DNA of 64,000 nucleotides from Planctopirus ephydatiae. Lineage in GTDB: Bacteria; Planctomycetota; Planctomycetia; Planctomycetales; Planctomycetaceae. This document shows, one piece after another, positions 30,645-39,190 of the stretch (positions are counted from its first letter, which is position 1; each line of letters starts with the position of its first letter). The notes under the pieces are model-generated. The model was not told the DNA's origin. It saw only the letters and a list, made by a program, of their open reading frames with translations, and did not search any database. The stretch is from positions 4,622,001 through 4,686,000 of the forward strand of contig NZ_CP036299.1 in the NCBI RefSeq assembly GCF_007752345.1. Direction: 5' to 3'. A program made the translations under genes and the position numbers.

Positions 30645-32219
30645 TCAATCATCAGCCATCAGCCCAAACTCTTCGAGTTTTCGCTTGAGCGTCGTGCGGT
30701 GAATTCCCAAAAGTCTTGCCGCTTCGGACATATTCTGCCGACATTGATGCAGAATTGTTTGAAACAGTTCCGCTTCTGCTTGAGCCAGAAAGCGGGCATG
30801 CAATCCAGCATCTTCGAGTTGAGGTGCAGCTTCAATCGCGAGATTGGCCTGCAGTTTCGCTTCCTGCAGCCTCGTCTTCGCCCATTGCCGAACAGCGACT
30901 GTGAGCGGATCCTGTTCTCCTTTTGTTTCGGCTGTGGGATTGGCCTGGTGAAATGGCGAGGTTGCCGAATTCACTTGCGACGCAGCACCGACCGGCACTT
31001 CAAGTGGTGCCATAGCTGCCGGTAGATGCCAGAGCGCGGGTGAGGCCACTGGCGACATGATCAAGGCATGTTCAATCGCATTGCGAAGTTCCCGCACATT
31101 CCCATGCCATGGCTGCTCTTGCAAAGCCGCCAGAAACTCCGTGGTGAATTCCAGATGGGATCTTTTGGGCGCGACCTGCCTTAGGAAATGCCTGGCGAGA
31201 TCAGGAATGTCGCCCACGCGATCACGCAATGGAGGAAGCTCCAGCTGGAACGTCACCAGCCGGTAATACAGATCGTGACGGAACTGACCACTCCGCACAG
31301 CATCCAGCAGATTCTGATTGGTAGCCGAGATCAAGCGAAAATCGACGCGGTGAGGCTGATCCGCCCCCACAGGCCAGATCTCACGCTCTTCAAGTGCTCG
31401 CAAAAGTTTCACCTGCAAGGCTGGCGGAATATCGGCCACTTCATCAAGGAAAACCGTACCGCCAGCCGCCTGATCGAAGACTCCCCGGCGCGAGAGATCG
31501 GCTCCGGTGTAGGCACCTTTTACATGGCCAAACAGCTCGCTTTCAGCCAATGCGGGATTCAGTGCCGCCAGATTGACCGGCACAAAAGGCCCTTTCTCTC
31601 GCCCGCTGTAATGATGAATCGCCCGGGCAGCGAGTTCCTTTCCTGTCCCACTTTCCCCATGAATATGGACGCAGGCTTCAGAAGCCGAGACCAAGGCAAT
31701 CTGCCGAAAAACCTCCTGCATGACCGGCGAAGAACCCACCAGCTGATTCACTTTGGCTTCATGAGGCTTCAGCTCAAATCGGTTCTCGTCGAGCTTTTGT
31801 GCGTTGTTCAACGAGGGCGTAGAATCAGCCGCCTGATCGGTTCCTGCCGATGCAGCATGGGTGGCAGGAATGATCCGTTCAAGCAGTCGTTCGACATGGC
31901 TGAGAGAAAATGGCTTCACCAGATACTCAAAGGCTCCTTTGCGGACAGCATCGACAGCTGTCGAAAGCTGGCCGTATGCGGTCATCACAATAATTCGTGG
32001 GAAAGCACTTTGTTGCCGGAGTGTTTCCAGAATCTCCAGCCCCGATTTCCCCGGCAGGCGGACATCCAGAAAGACCACGTCAAAACTCTCACGCTGGCTG
32101 AGTTCCAGAGCCTCTTCGGCCGTCGCAGCAATCGTCGAGGTACAACCCAGTTGACGGCAAAGCCGCGCTAGCCCCCAGCAGATTGCCGGTTCATCGTCGA
32201 CAATCAGAACATGACTCAT
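30645..32219 (-). CDS. Sigma-54-dependent NtrC-type response regulator
   Basis: The 524-residue protein has three domains. A receiver carries the phosphoacceptor Asp52 in FLDVRLPG. The AAA+ domain has Walker A GESGTGKE (188-195), the sigma-54-contacting loop GAYTGA (235-240), in which Tyr replaces the more common Phe, and Walker B VFLDE (256-260). A C-terminal Fis-type helix-turn-helix (MSEAARLLGIHRTTLKRKL) ends it. It should activate RpoN promoters when phosphorylated. No histidine kinase gene is adjacent, so it is an orphan in this window. Between the AAA+ and HTH parts lies a long linker (about residues 400-480) rich in Ala and Gln. Targets unknown. Confidence 0.93.
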   Translation of the reverse strand: MSHVLIVDDEPAICWGLARLCRQLGCTSTIAATAEEALELSQRESFDVVFLDVRLPGKSGLEILETLRQQSAFPRIIVMTAYGQLSTAVDAVRKGAFEYLVKPFSLSHVERLLERIIPATHAASAGTDQAADSTPSLNNAQKLDENRFELKPHEAKVNQLVGSSPVMQEVFRQIALVSASEACVHIHGESGTGKELAARAIHHYSGREKGPFVPVNLAALNPALAESELFGHVKGAYTGADLSRRGVFDQAAGGTVFLDEVADIPPALQVKLLRALEEREIWPVGADQPHRVDFRLISATNQNLLDAVRSGQFRHDLYYRLVTFQLELPPLRDRVGDIPDLARHFLRQVAPKRSHLEFTTEFLAALQEQPWHGNVRELRNAIEHALIMSPVASPALWHLPAAMAPLEVPVGAASQVNSATSPFHQANPTAETKGEQDPLTVAVRQWAKTRLQEAKLQANLAIEAAPQLEDAGLHARFLAQAEAELFQTILHQCRQNMSEAARLLGIHRTTLKRKLEEFGLMADD

Positions 32220-32650
32220 ATGGCAGCTCTCCTTGAGGATCGGCAGAACGACGTTCGAATACGGTCGTCGAGGCAGTTCTTCGCTGATCCTTTTCCAGCA
32301 ACTTTCGATAATAGCCGAAGCGTAGCCTCGCTGTCTTTTCGATCACGCTTCGCCTGACCGATCTCGCCGAGTCGATCTTGTCAGGCTGGTGCGAACGAAC
32401 ACCAGACACGGCCATCATCTGCCGTTGCAATTCCTACGACCCTGAGAATTGTGGCTGCCGGACTCACCAGGATCAGGTGACGTGCATTTTCGCGTGGTTC
32501 GTACTCACAACAGACCATCATACTAATCCATACGAGCGGGATGTGTCGCGCATTGGCGACGGGAAGTCTTTATCGAGCCTTTGTCGAAAAGCTCGCTCGA
32601 AAAGAACACTGACTGATTTTTCATACATCGGAAGCAAAAGGCCTCGCAAC
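32220..32650. promoter_or_regulatory. Divergent intergenic region
   Basis: This gap of about 430 bases separates the sigma-54 regulator and the mannose-1-phosphate guanylyltransferase gene. The plus-strand reading frame of the latter stays open back to 32378, but the extension lacks family features. I could not identify a promoter with confidence. Confidence 0.3.
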
Positions 32651-33742
32651 ATGCTCCATGCTGTCATTCTGGCGGGAGGTAGCGGTGTCAGATTCTGGCC
32701 CGTCAGCCAGAGAAATCACCCCAAGCAGTTTCTGGCTCTGGCTGGTGAACAGACACTTCTCCAGCAAACGATGGAACGGCTGGCTGGACTGGTTCCTCCT
32801 GAACGAGTCCTGATCTCCACCCGCGAGGCATTTCAACCGCTGGTTCTGTCGCAACTTCCCGAACTTTCCTCAGGCCAGTTATTGCTGGAGCCTGCTCCAC
32901 GCGATACAGCACCGTGCCTGGCCGTCGCTGCGGCATTAATCGCCCAGCGCGATCCAGAGGCCACGCTGGTCATCCTCCCCAGCGATCACATGATTGAAGA
33001 TGTGCCAGCCTTTCAACAGGCGTTGCAACTGGCCTCGCACACAGTCCATGAGCACCCCGACTGCATGGTGCTGATTGGAGCTGTTCCTGCCTCGCCAGCC
33101 ACAGGTTACGGCTATGTCGAAATGGGCCTTCACCTGAACTCTGAAGCAGCCGATGATTCCACGGCTTCTCCCAGTGTTCATCAGGTTCGTTCTTTCCGTG
33201 AAAAGCCCGATCTCGCGACAGCCAAGGAATACTTGAGCACCGGTTCGTTCCTCTGGAGTTGCGGGATCTTTGTCTGGAAGGCGAAAACCTTTCTCGATGT
33301 GCTTTCAAAAAGTGCACCGGATCTCTCCGCAGTACTCGATGAATTGATGGCGATTGACAGACTCCAGGCACCCGCCGCATGGAACGAAGTCTTCCTGAAG
33401 TTCCGTGCGATCTCTGTCGATTACGCCGTACTGGAGCATGCCCCAAGGCTGGGTGTTGTCCGCGCCAGTTTTGGCTGGGACGATCTCGGCTCGTGGGAAG
33501 CGACCGCCCGGCATCTCCCTCACGATACGCACGCCAACGTCATCCGTGGTCAGCATGTCGGTCGAGAGACTGCCAACTGCATCATCCACTCGACTGATCA
33601 ACACCTGATTGCCACTTGCGGCGTAGAAGACCTGGTGATTGTCCATACGCCAGAGGCCACTCTGATTGCCCGCCGAGGTGACGAAGCAGGGCTTAAAGCT
33701 CTTGTTGCAGAAGTCGAGAAACGGCAGGCTGTGTTGCCATAG
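32651..33742 (+). CDS. manC: Mannose-1-phosphate guanylyltransferase
   Basis: The 363-residue cytoplasmic enzyme should make GDP-mannose from mannose-1-phosphate and GTP for polysaccharide or glycan synthesis. The N-terminal nucleotide-binding block AGGSGVRFWPVSQRNHPKQF is diagnostic. VILPSDHMI, FREKPD and SFLWSCGIFVWKA follow, and SVDYAVLE plus FGWDDLGSW complete the family pattern. It lacks the C-terminal isomerase domain of bifunctional ManC/AlgA enzymes. I start at the ATG at 32651, which directly precedes the conserved LHAVILAGG. No other sugar nucleotide gene is adjacent. A long hairpin lies just after the stop. Confidence 0.92.
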   Translation: MLHAVILAGGSGVRFWPVSQRNHPKQFLALAGEQTLLQQTMERLAGLVPPERVLISTREAFQPLVLSQLPELSSGQLLLEPAPRDTAPCLAVAAALIAQRDPEATLVILPSDHMIEDVPAFQQALQLASHTVHEHPDCMVLIGAVPASPATGYGYVEMGLHLNSEAADDSTASPSVHQVRSFREKPDLATAKEYLSTGSFLWSCGIFVWKAKTFLDVLSKSAPDLSAVLDELMAIDRLQAPAAWNEVFLKFRAISVDYAVLEHAPRLGVVRASFGWDDLGSWEATARHLPHDTHANVIRGQHVGRETANCIIHSTDQHLIATCGVEDLVIVHTPEATLIARRGDEAGLKALVAEVEKRQAVLP

Positions 33743-33750
33743 AGCCAAAG

Positions 33751-33794
33751 GCAGCGAGCAGACGTTTCCCTAAGGAAAACCGTCTGCTCGCTGC
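33751..33794. terminator. Bidirectional terminator-like hairpin
   Basis: GCAGCGAGCAGACG (33751-33764) pairs perfectly with CGTCTGCTCGCTGC (33781-33794), and TTTCC/GGAAA extends the stem inside. It lies 8 bases after the manC stop and 29 before the stop of the convergent DUF1080 gene. Neither side has a long T-run. Confidence 0.7.
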
Positions 33795-33822
33795 ATGAAA
33801 TGCTTCGAAGGCGATTCGGCGA

Positions 33823-34473
33823 TCAATCAAGTCGCTTCACGCGAATGTTCCTGAAGCGCACAATGCTTCCAGGATCATGTGCCTGGAGTGCAAATGTGCC
33901 TTCATCGACCACGCGTGTGAAATCCTTGCCCGGCTTGGCATCGGCGGGTTCGGTGTAGTCCACCACAACCTTGCCGTTCACTTTGATCACGACATGCTTG
34001 TCTTTGACGGTGACATGCTCAGTAAACCACTCGCCATCTTTCGCGGGGGCTTCGAGCACATCCTTTACTGCATAAAGACTGCCCGTCTTGCGCGGGTCTT
34101 TGTTGTAGCTGTTGTTGACCTGGCATTCAAAGCCATGCTTGGGCCAACCGGTATCCTGATACTTGGTATGGAAGTAGATCCCGCCATTGCTGTTCGGTTC
34201 TGTCCAGACATCAACCTTCAGTTCAAAGTTCTTGTAGGGCTTCTCATCACCCACATAAAACAGGTGGCTGCGATTGCCTTTGCAGACAAACGCACCATCT
34301 TCGATCTTCCAGCTATCGGGATTCTCATTGATCTTCCAGCCTTCAAAAGACTTGCCATCAAAGAGCTGCTTAAAGCCTTCTTCGGTCTCGGCTGCGACAG
34401 AAAACGCTGTGCCGACGAATGACATCACAGCGAGTATGGCCAGAGTGCCCAGAGCCTTGGTCATGCGAATCAT
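33823..34473 (-). CDS. Secreted DUF1080 (3-keto-disaccharide hydrolase-like) protein
   Basis: The 216-residue protein has a signal peptide (about residues 1-28) and one DUF1080 domain, a concanavalin-like beta-sandwich. [10 protein letters not shown] opens it, [11 protein letters not shown] and [10 protein letters not shown] lie in the middle, and [12 protein letters not shown] ends it, all typical of the family. Some members hydrolyse 3-keto-glycosides; in planctomycetes the family is greatly expanded and mostly uncharacterised. I choose the ATG at 34473, with AGGAGC eleven bases upstream. It is the last of a run of minus-strand exported proteins. Confidence 0.88.
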   Translation of the reverse strand: MIRMTKALGTLAILAVMSFVGTAFSVAAETEEGFKQLFDGKSFEGWKINENPDSWKIEDGAFVCKGNRSHLFYVGDEKPYKNFELKVDVWTEPNSNGGIYFHTKYQDTGWPKHGFECQVNNSYNKDPRKTGSLYAVKDVLEAPAKDGEWFTEHVTVKDKHVVIKVNGKVVVDYTEPADAKPGKDFTRVVDEGTFALQAHDPGSIVRFRNIRVKRLD

Positions 34474-34626
34474 GGTGTGAAACTGCTCCTTGATCAGAGA
34501 ATGGCGGCTATTCTGTCTGCTTAGCAGATCAGAACTCATTGATGCATTGCAGTCTAATCCCTAACTCACTCTCTCACCAGCAGCGAATTGAGGGATCATT
34601 TCTTTTGGTCGGTTTCGATGGAAGAA

Positions 34627-35817
34627 CTACTTCTTCCCAAAGCAGCAGAGTCGCCCATCCGACGATGTCGAGCCCACCACGAGGTATCCCTCACCAACCA
34701 CGGGGCCGGCATGAATCGACTTGCCGAGATTAAACTTCCACTGCACTTCACCACTCTCGATGGCCAGTTGATAAAGATTGCCATCATCGGAACCAACAAA
34801 AACTCGCTGGTCCACAATCGCCGGACTGCTGTCAACCCGAGCCCGCGTCGGAGTCGTCCATAAACCTTTGCCTGTTGCAATTTCTATTCCATGAATCTGC
34901 TTATCCCGGCTGCCAATCACCAGCACTTTTTCACCCAGCGCTGCCGACGAATGGAAAGGAAACTCTTTGTCACTGGGGCGATAACGCCAGGCAATCTTCA
35001 TCTCCTTCCAGTTGACTGCAACCACTTCATTCGCATAAGTACCCACATAAAGCAGATCACCACGAATGGCGGGCGAGGCAATCAGATAGGTCGAAAGCGG
35101 CAGGACAGACAGTTCCTTACCGGTTTGCAGATCAATCCGGCGAAGGTGTTCGTCGCAACCGGCAATGAAGGCTGAGTTTTCAACAATACCCGGCGTGCAA
35201 TGGACATAACCATCAGTGGCAAACTTCCAGAAAGCCGTCCCATCCTCCACTTTGACACAATGCAGGGCGTTATCATAAGAACCGAACAGCAGGCGATCTT
35301 CGACGACAACAGCCCCGCTGTAGATTTCACCTTCCGTCTTGTAGATCCATTTTCTTTTGCCAGTCGCGGCATCAATCGCATGCATCACCCCGTCTTCATC
35401 ACCGGCATAGACCACGCCCTTGGAAATCGTGACGGGGGCTTTGAAACCGGGGGCAAAGCTGTTCGCGGGAATCTCATCAATCGACTGATACGACCAGTCT
35501 TTCTGACCGGACTTCAGGTCGAGACAGACAATATGACCCGATAAACAGGGTGCATAGACCTTGCCGCCTGAAATCGCACAACTGGCCTCAATCTGATCAC
35601 CCAGTTGAGCTTCCCAGACTAATTCGAGTTTTTCAGGCAATGTGCTCGTGGCAACTCCTGTCTGAAGGAGATTCTGCCGAAAGCTGGGCCACTCGGCGGC
35701 AGGGCTGGTGACTGAGGAGATCGGTGCAACCTCGCTGGCAGACGAGGTTGACAAGCCTGTCATCGCCAGGCCGGCAATACTTAATACCAACGTCGTCATC
35801 AGGCGGAAAATGCACAT
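34627..35817 (-). CDS. Exported PQQ-type beta-propeller protein
   Basis: The 396-residue protein has a signal peptide (about residues 1-28) followed by repeated blades of the PQQ-binding/YncE-like propeller, seen as recurring motifs of the kind GKVYAPCLSGHIVCLD, ATGKRKWIYKTEGE and VFVGSDDGNLYQL. It covers one whole propeller of about seven blades and nothing more. Without a catalytic Asp/Glu set or a PQQ-ligand cysteine pair it is more likely a binding or scaffold protein than a dehydrogenase. Its first 19 bases overlap the end of the alcohol dehydrogenase gene, so the two are coupled. Confidence 0.85.
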   Translation of the reverse strand: MCIFRLMTTLVLSIAGLAMTGLSTSSASEVAPISSVTSPAAEWPSFRQNLLQTGVATSTLPEKLELVWEAQLGDQIEASCAISGGKVYAPCLSGHIVCLDLKSGQKDWSYQSIDEIPANSFAPGFKAPVTISKGVVYAGDEDGVMHAIDAATGKRKWIYKTEGEIYSGAVVVEDRLLFGSYDNALHCVKVEDGTAFWKFATDGYVHCTPGIVENSAFIAGCDEHLRRIDLQTGKELSVLPLSTYLIASPAIRGDLLYVGTYANEVVAVNWKEMKIAWRYRPSDKEFPFHSSAALGEKVLVIGSRDKQIHGIEIATGKGLWTTPTRARVDSSPAIVDQRVFVGSDDGNLYQLAIESGEVQWKFNLGKSIHAGPVVGEGYLVVGSTSSDGRLCCFGKK

Positions 35818-37001
35818 CGGTAAAGCTCCTCAAGACTGGTTGCATCGACAGGCCGCGGGTTGAATGTTCCTGTCCATTGGACTGATGCTGCCTGAGCCAG
35901 TTCATGCAGACGACTGGCTTCAACTCCCAATTCCAGCAGGTTCGTCGGTTGGCCAGCCTGCCGGACAACCTGTTCGACATAGCATGCCAGAACTTCGCCA
36001 GCAGTCAAATCTTCACTACCCTGTGCTCGGTTAAACTTCGCATCAGACGGCAATGCTGCTGCGAGTTCCGCATACAGGCTGGCGACTGCTGGCTCGTTGT
36101 ATCGAATCACATGGGGCAACATGATCCCGATGGCCACTCCATGCGTAATGCCATAAGTCGCTGTCAAAGGATTGGCGAGTGCATGGGTCGCACCCAGCAT
36201 TGAATTCTCAATCGCAGCTCCCGCCCAGTGAGCCCCCAGGAGGGCTGCTCCACGTGCCGGGAGGTTGGCTGGTTCATCCAGCACAACTGGTAACGCCTGT
36301 GACAATAGCCGAAATGCCCGACGACTGAAGGATTGCGAGACACTGTTGCGGCGTGTCGTCACATGCGATTCAATCGCATGACTGAGAGCGTCAATCCCGG
36401 TGGCAGCCGTCACACTGCGTGGCATGCTGACAGTCAACTCAGGATCAAGAATGGCCACTTTGCATGAGGCCCGCTGATCGCCGCACGCCATTTTTACATG
36501 CGTTTTTGCATCTGAGATCAGCGCGTAAGACTGGGCTTCACTCCCTGTCCCGGCGGTTGTGGGAGCCACAATCAAAGGGAGCATAGGCCCTCTGGCTTTG
36601 CCCACACCCCAGTAATCATGAATTGTGCCACCACCAGTCAGTACAAAGTTGACCCCTTTGGCACAGTCGATACTGCTGCCACCACCCACAGCGATCAGAA
36701 AATCGGCTTGAGCTTCACGAGCAACCTGCACCCCCTGTTCGACATCGTCCGAGGAGGGATTTGGCTGCACACCGCTGAAAAGTGTCGTAGCGACACCTGC
36801 TGCCTGCAGGCTTTGCAGACAGCGGTCGATGTGACCCGTGGCGAGAATGCCCGAATCTGTAAAAAGAACCAGACGCGAAGCACCATAATCCCTGGCAAGC
36901 TTCCCGAGCTGCAGGATTGACCCCGGCCCATAAACCACACGCGTCAGTGGGTTATAGTCAAAGGGTTCAAGAAGTTCGCTGCCGAGAGCGCGCGTTGTCA
37001 T
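35799..37001 (-). CDS. Iron-containing alcohol dehydrogenase
   Basis: The 400-residue cytoplasmic enzyme is a group III (Fe-type) alcohol dehydrogenase using NAD(P). AVGGGSSIDCAKG is the nucleotide-binding block. The metal ligands lie in DALSHAIESH and GATHALANPL...GITHG, the usual His-x3-His pattern of the family. Substrates in this family include short-chain alcohols, lactaldehyde and glycerol, and cannot be told here. The gene overlaps by 19 bases the downstream gene for an exported propeller, an unusual pairing of a cytoplasmic and an exported protein. Confidence 0.9.
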   Translation of the reverse strand: MTTRALGSELLEPFDYNPLTRVVYGPGSILQLGKLARDYGASRLVLFTDSGILATGHIDRCLQSLQAAGVATTLFSGVQPNPSSDDVEQGVQVAREAQADFLIAVGGGSSIDCAKGVNFVLTGGGTIHDYWGVGKARGPMLPLIVAPTTAGTGSEAQSYALISDAKTHVKMACGDQRASCKVAILDPELTVSMPRSVTAATGIDALSHAIESHVTTRRNSVSQSFSRRAFRLLSQALPVVLDEPANLPARGAALLGAHWAGAAIENSMLGATHALANPLTATYGITHGVAIGIMLPHVIRYNEPAVASLYAELAAALPSDAKFNRAQGSEDLTAGEVLACYVEQVVRQAGQPTNLLELGVEASRLHELAQAASVQWTGTFNPRPVDATSLEELYRCAFSA

Positions 37002-37246
37002 ACAGGAACAGTTCCATCATCTGGCTGTAAGAGCAATGTTGGCACTCGCAGGTGACATCGGGAGTTCAAGCGCAGAACAACTTTGTTGCCCCGGAGTTTC
37101 ATGCAGGCTCTTCATGTGGTAAGGAGAGCCTTTTTCAACACCAAAACGTCTTGTTCAACACCTAGACTACCCGAAAGAATCGCTGGTTGAAGCAGTGAAA
37201 TCGCAAATCGGGCATGATTTGCTCCAGCCAGCGATGAATCCAGAAG

Positions 37247-39073
37247 TTAATCAGCCACTTCATCGTTACGAGGGGTGTCTTTGAAGCCACCCTCGAGCTT
37301 GGCACCTTCCTTAATGGCAAACAATGTCGATTTGTTGGCAATGTACAGCACATCACCTGCCACAACTGGCGTCGAGTAGACCGCGTTCGACATATTGATT
37401 TCCCCAATGAGATTCATCTCTTTGGACAGTTCAAAAATCGAAATGTCACCATCTTCGTCGCCAATATAGACGCGGCCTTCCACAATTAGTGGCGAACCCC
37501 ACGAAGCGGCAAACATGTCGTGAACCCAGTAGACCACGGGCTTCCCTTTGGCATCGACCTTCTTGGCATCGAGGCAATGGAACAGACCGCTGAAGTCGGC
37601 CACAAAGAGCAGATCATCCTTGATAGCGACAGTGCCGCAAGTACGGTGCATCGTCTCTTCGAAGTCGAATTTTTTGTTTCCATTCTTGTCGATCTGGTCA
37701 TAGTGCCAGACCACTGCCGAGTTGGGATTCGGCTTTTCAACTTCGCCTTTCTTCGGTTCGAGATTCTGGAGCCGACGTGCTTCGAGTGGCTTGCCGTCTT
37801 TATCGAATGCCAGAGTCGGGCTGACATCCCCCCGTTTCTTCGGGTCAATACAGTAGAGGTGCCCCTGCCCTTCCCCATGTTCAGGGTCTTCGCCAACACC
37901 CACATACACGTAGCCGTCGTAGTAGACGGGTGTCGCAATAATGTGGTTGCGTGTGGCCCGGCCACCCAGCAGATAGAGCGAGTCTTTCGGGTTGCCGTCA
38001 AACTTCCAGAGCAGTTTGGCTTTGCCAGCTCCATCACCTTTAGGATCAAAGCTATAGACCCAGCCATCACCACCGCCAAAGACCACCTGGGCCTGACCAT
38101 CCAGCACAAAGTGGCAGGGGCTTGACCACTGGCCATGCAGAATATTGGCCCCTGGACTGTCATCCGTCCACAGGACTTTGCCAGTCGCCTGATCCAAAGC
38201 AATAAAGCTGGGTGCATTGGGAGCCGGCAGATTGATGTGCGATTCATCTACACCATTGGAAGTGTTCACGAAGATCACACCATCGACGGCTGTGATGGAG
38301 CAGTTGCACATGTTGTGCTGAGACACACCCAGCTGACCCATCATGTCGACGCGCCAGATGATGTCGGCTTCGTCTTTGCTCGAGTTGGGCTCGGAGACAT
38401 ACGGCCCATCGTTTTCACCATCGTGGAAGCCTTCGGCATCGAGGCAGACAACCTCTCCACGATTAGAGACATACCACAGCTTATCGCCTTCGGCGTAAAC
38501 AGCAGCACACACCCCTTGAAGAGGCCAGTCGTGCACACGACCAGTGGGCAATTTGGGATTACTATGCTGCCACAGGAACTTCCCGGTTTTCTCATCAAAA
38601 CAGACGAGTGCTCCCAGATCGACATTCTTGGGATATCGCTTGATGTAGCCATATCCGTTGTTTGTGCCGACGTAGACTTTCCCATTGGCAATCACCGGGT
38701 TGCCGTAAGTCTGTGAACCCAGCGCAGCTGCCCAGAGAATGTTTTCGCCCGACTCAAGATCCCACTGAGTGGGAATATTCTTCCCCTCGGGTGTGTTATT
38801 ACGATAGGTGCTGCCACCCCACTGAGGCCAATCCTTGGGCTGCACTTTCAGTGTGGCAATTTCCTTGAGTGCGGCCGCCGTCGGATTGAACTTGGTTCCC
38901 GAAGGTTCCGAGGCAATCGCAGCAGAAATCATCAATGATCCAGCCAGCGCCACCCGGCCCAGATTCTTCAGGCCAGACCTCGAGAAATCACAATTGGAAA
39001 AGCTCGATGACTTCAGATCTGCCGTTGGCAGCCTTTGACCCAGAAAATGATTCAGCCACGCAAATTGAGACAT
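37247..39073 (-). CDS. Exported PQQ-like propeller with an EF-hand-like loop
   Basis: The 608-residue protein has a hydrophobic segment near residues 40-54 serving as signal, then PQQ-like propeller blades (WPQWGGSTYRNNTPEG, GKVYVGTNNGYG, ALDQATGKVLWTDD, VVYDGYVYVGVGED-type repeats). At about residue 485 the segment DKNGNKKFDFEE matches an EF-hand calcium loop, except that the Gly at position 6 is Lys. Similar outer-membrane-protein-assembly-like propellers are abundant in planctomycetes and of unknown function. It lies 117 bases downstream of another propeller gene on the same strand and may be transcribed with it. Confidence 0.85.
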   Translation of the reverse strand: MSQFAWLNHFLGQRLPTADLKSSSFSNCDFSRSGLKNLGRVALAGSLMISAAIASEPSGTKFNPTAAALKEIATLKVQPKDWPQWGGSTYRNNTPEGKNIPTQWDLESGENILWAAALGSQTYGNPVIANGKVYVGTNNGYGYIKRYPKNVDLGALVCFDEKTGKFLWQHSNPKLPTGRVHDWPLQGVCAAVYAEGDKLWYVSNRGEVVCLDAEGFHDGENDGPYVSEPNSSKDEADIIWRVDMMGQLGVSQHNMCNCSITAVDGVIFVNTSNGVDESHINLPAPNAPSFIALDQATGKVLWTDDSPGANILHGQWSSPCHFVLDGQAQVVFGGGDGWVYSFDPKGDGAGKAKLLWKFDGNPKDSLYLLGGRATRNHIIATPVYYDGYVYVGVGEDPEHGEGQGHLYCIDPKKRGDVSPTLAFDKDGKPLEARRLQNLEPKKGEVEKPNPNSAVVWHYDQIDKNGNKKFDFEETMHRTCGTVAIKDDLLFVADFSGLFHCLDAKKVDAKGKPVVYWVHDMFAASWGSPLIVEGRVYIGDEDGDISIFELSKEMNLIGEINMSNAVYSTPVVAGDVLYIANKSTLFAIKEGAKLEGGFKDTPRNDEVAD

Positions 39074-39190
39074 GAGACATTCCTATCTACGAGCCCGCAG
39101 GCATCACAATTTCATTTCAACAAAATTATCGATCGATCACCCAGTATTAGACTGCCAGACCTGCCAGTCCTGCCGGGCTGTCAACGCGAC

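Noticed and set aside
31188-32171. A 327-codon plus-strand frame antisense to the sigma-54 regulator
   Set aside because: The minus strand carries unmistakable receiver, Walker and HTH motifs.
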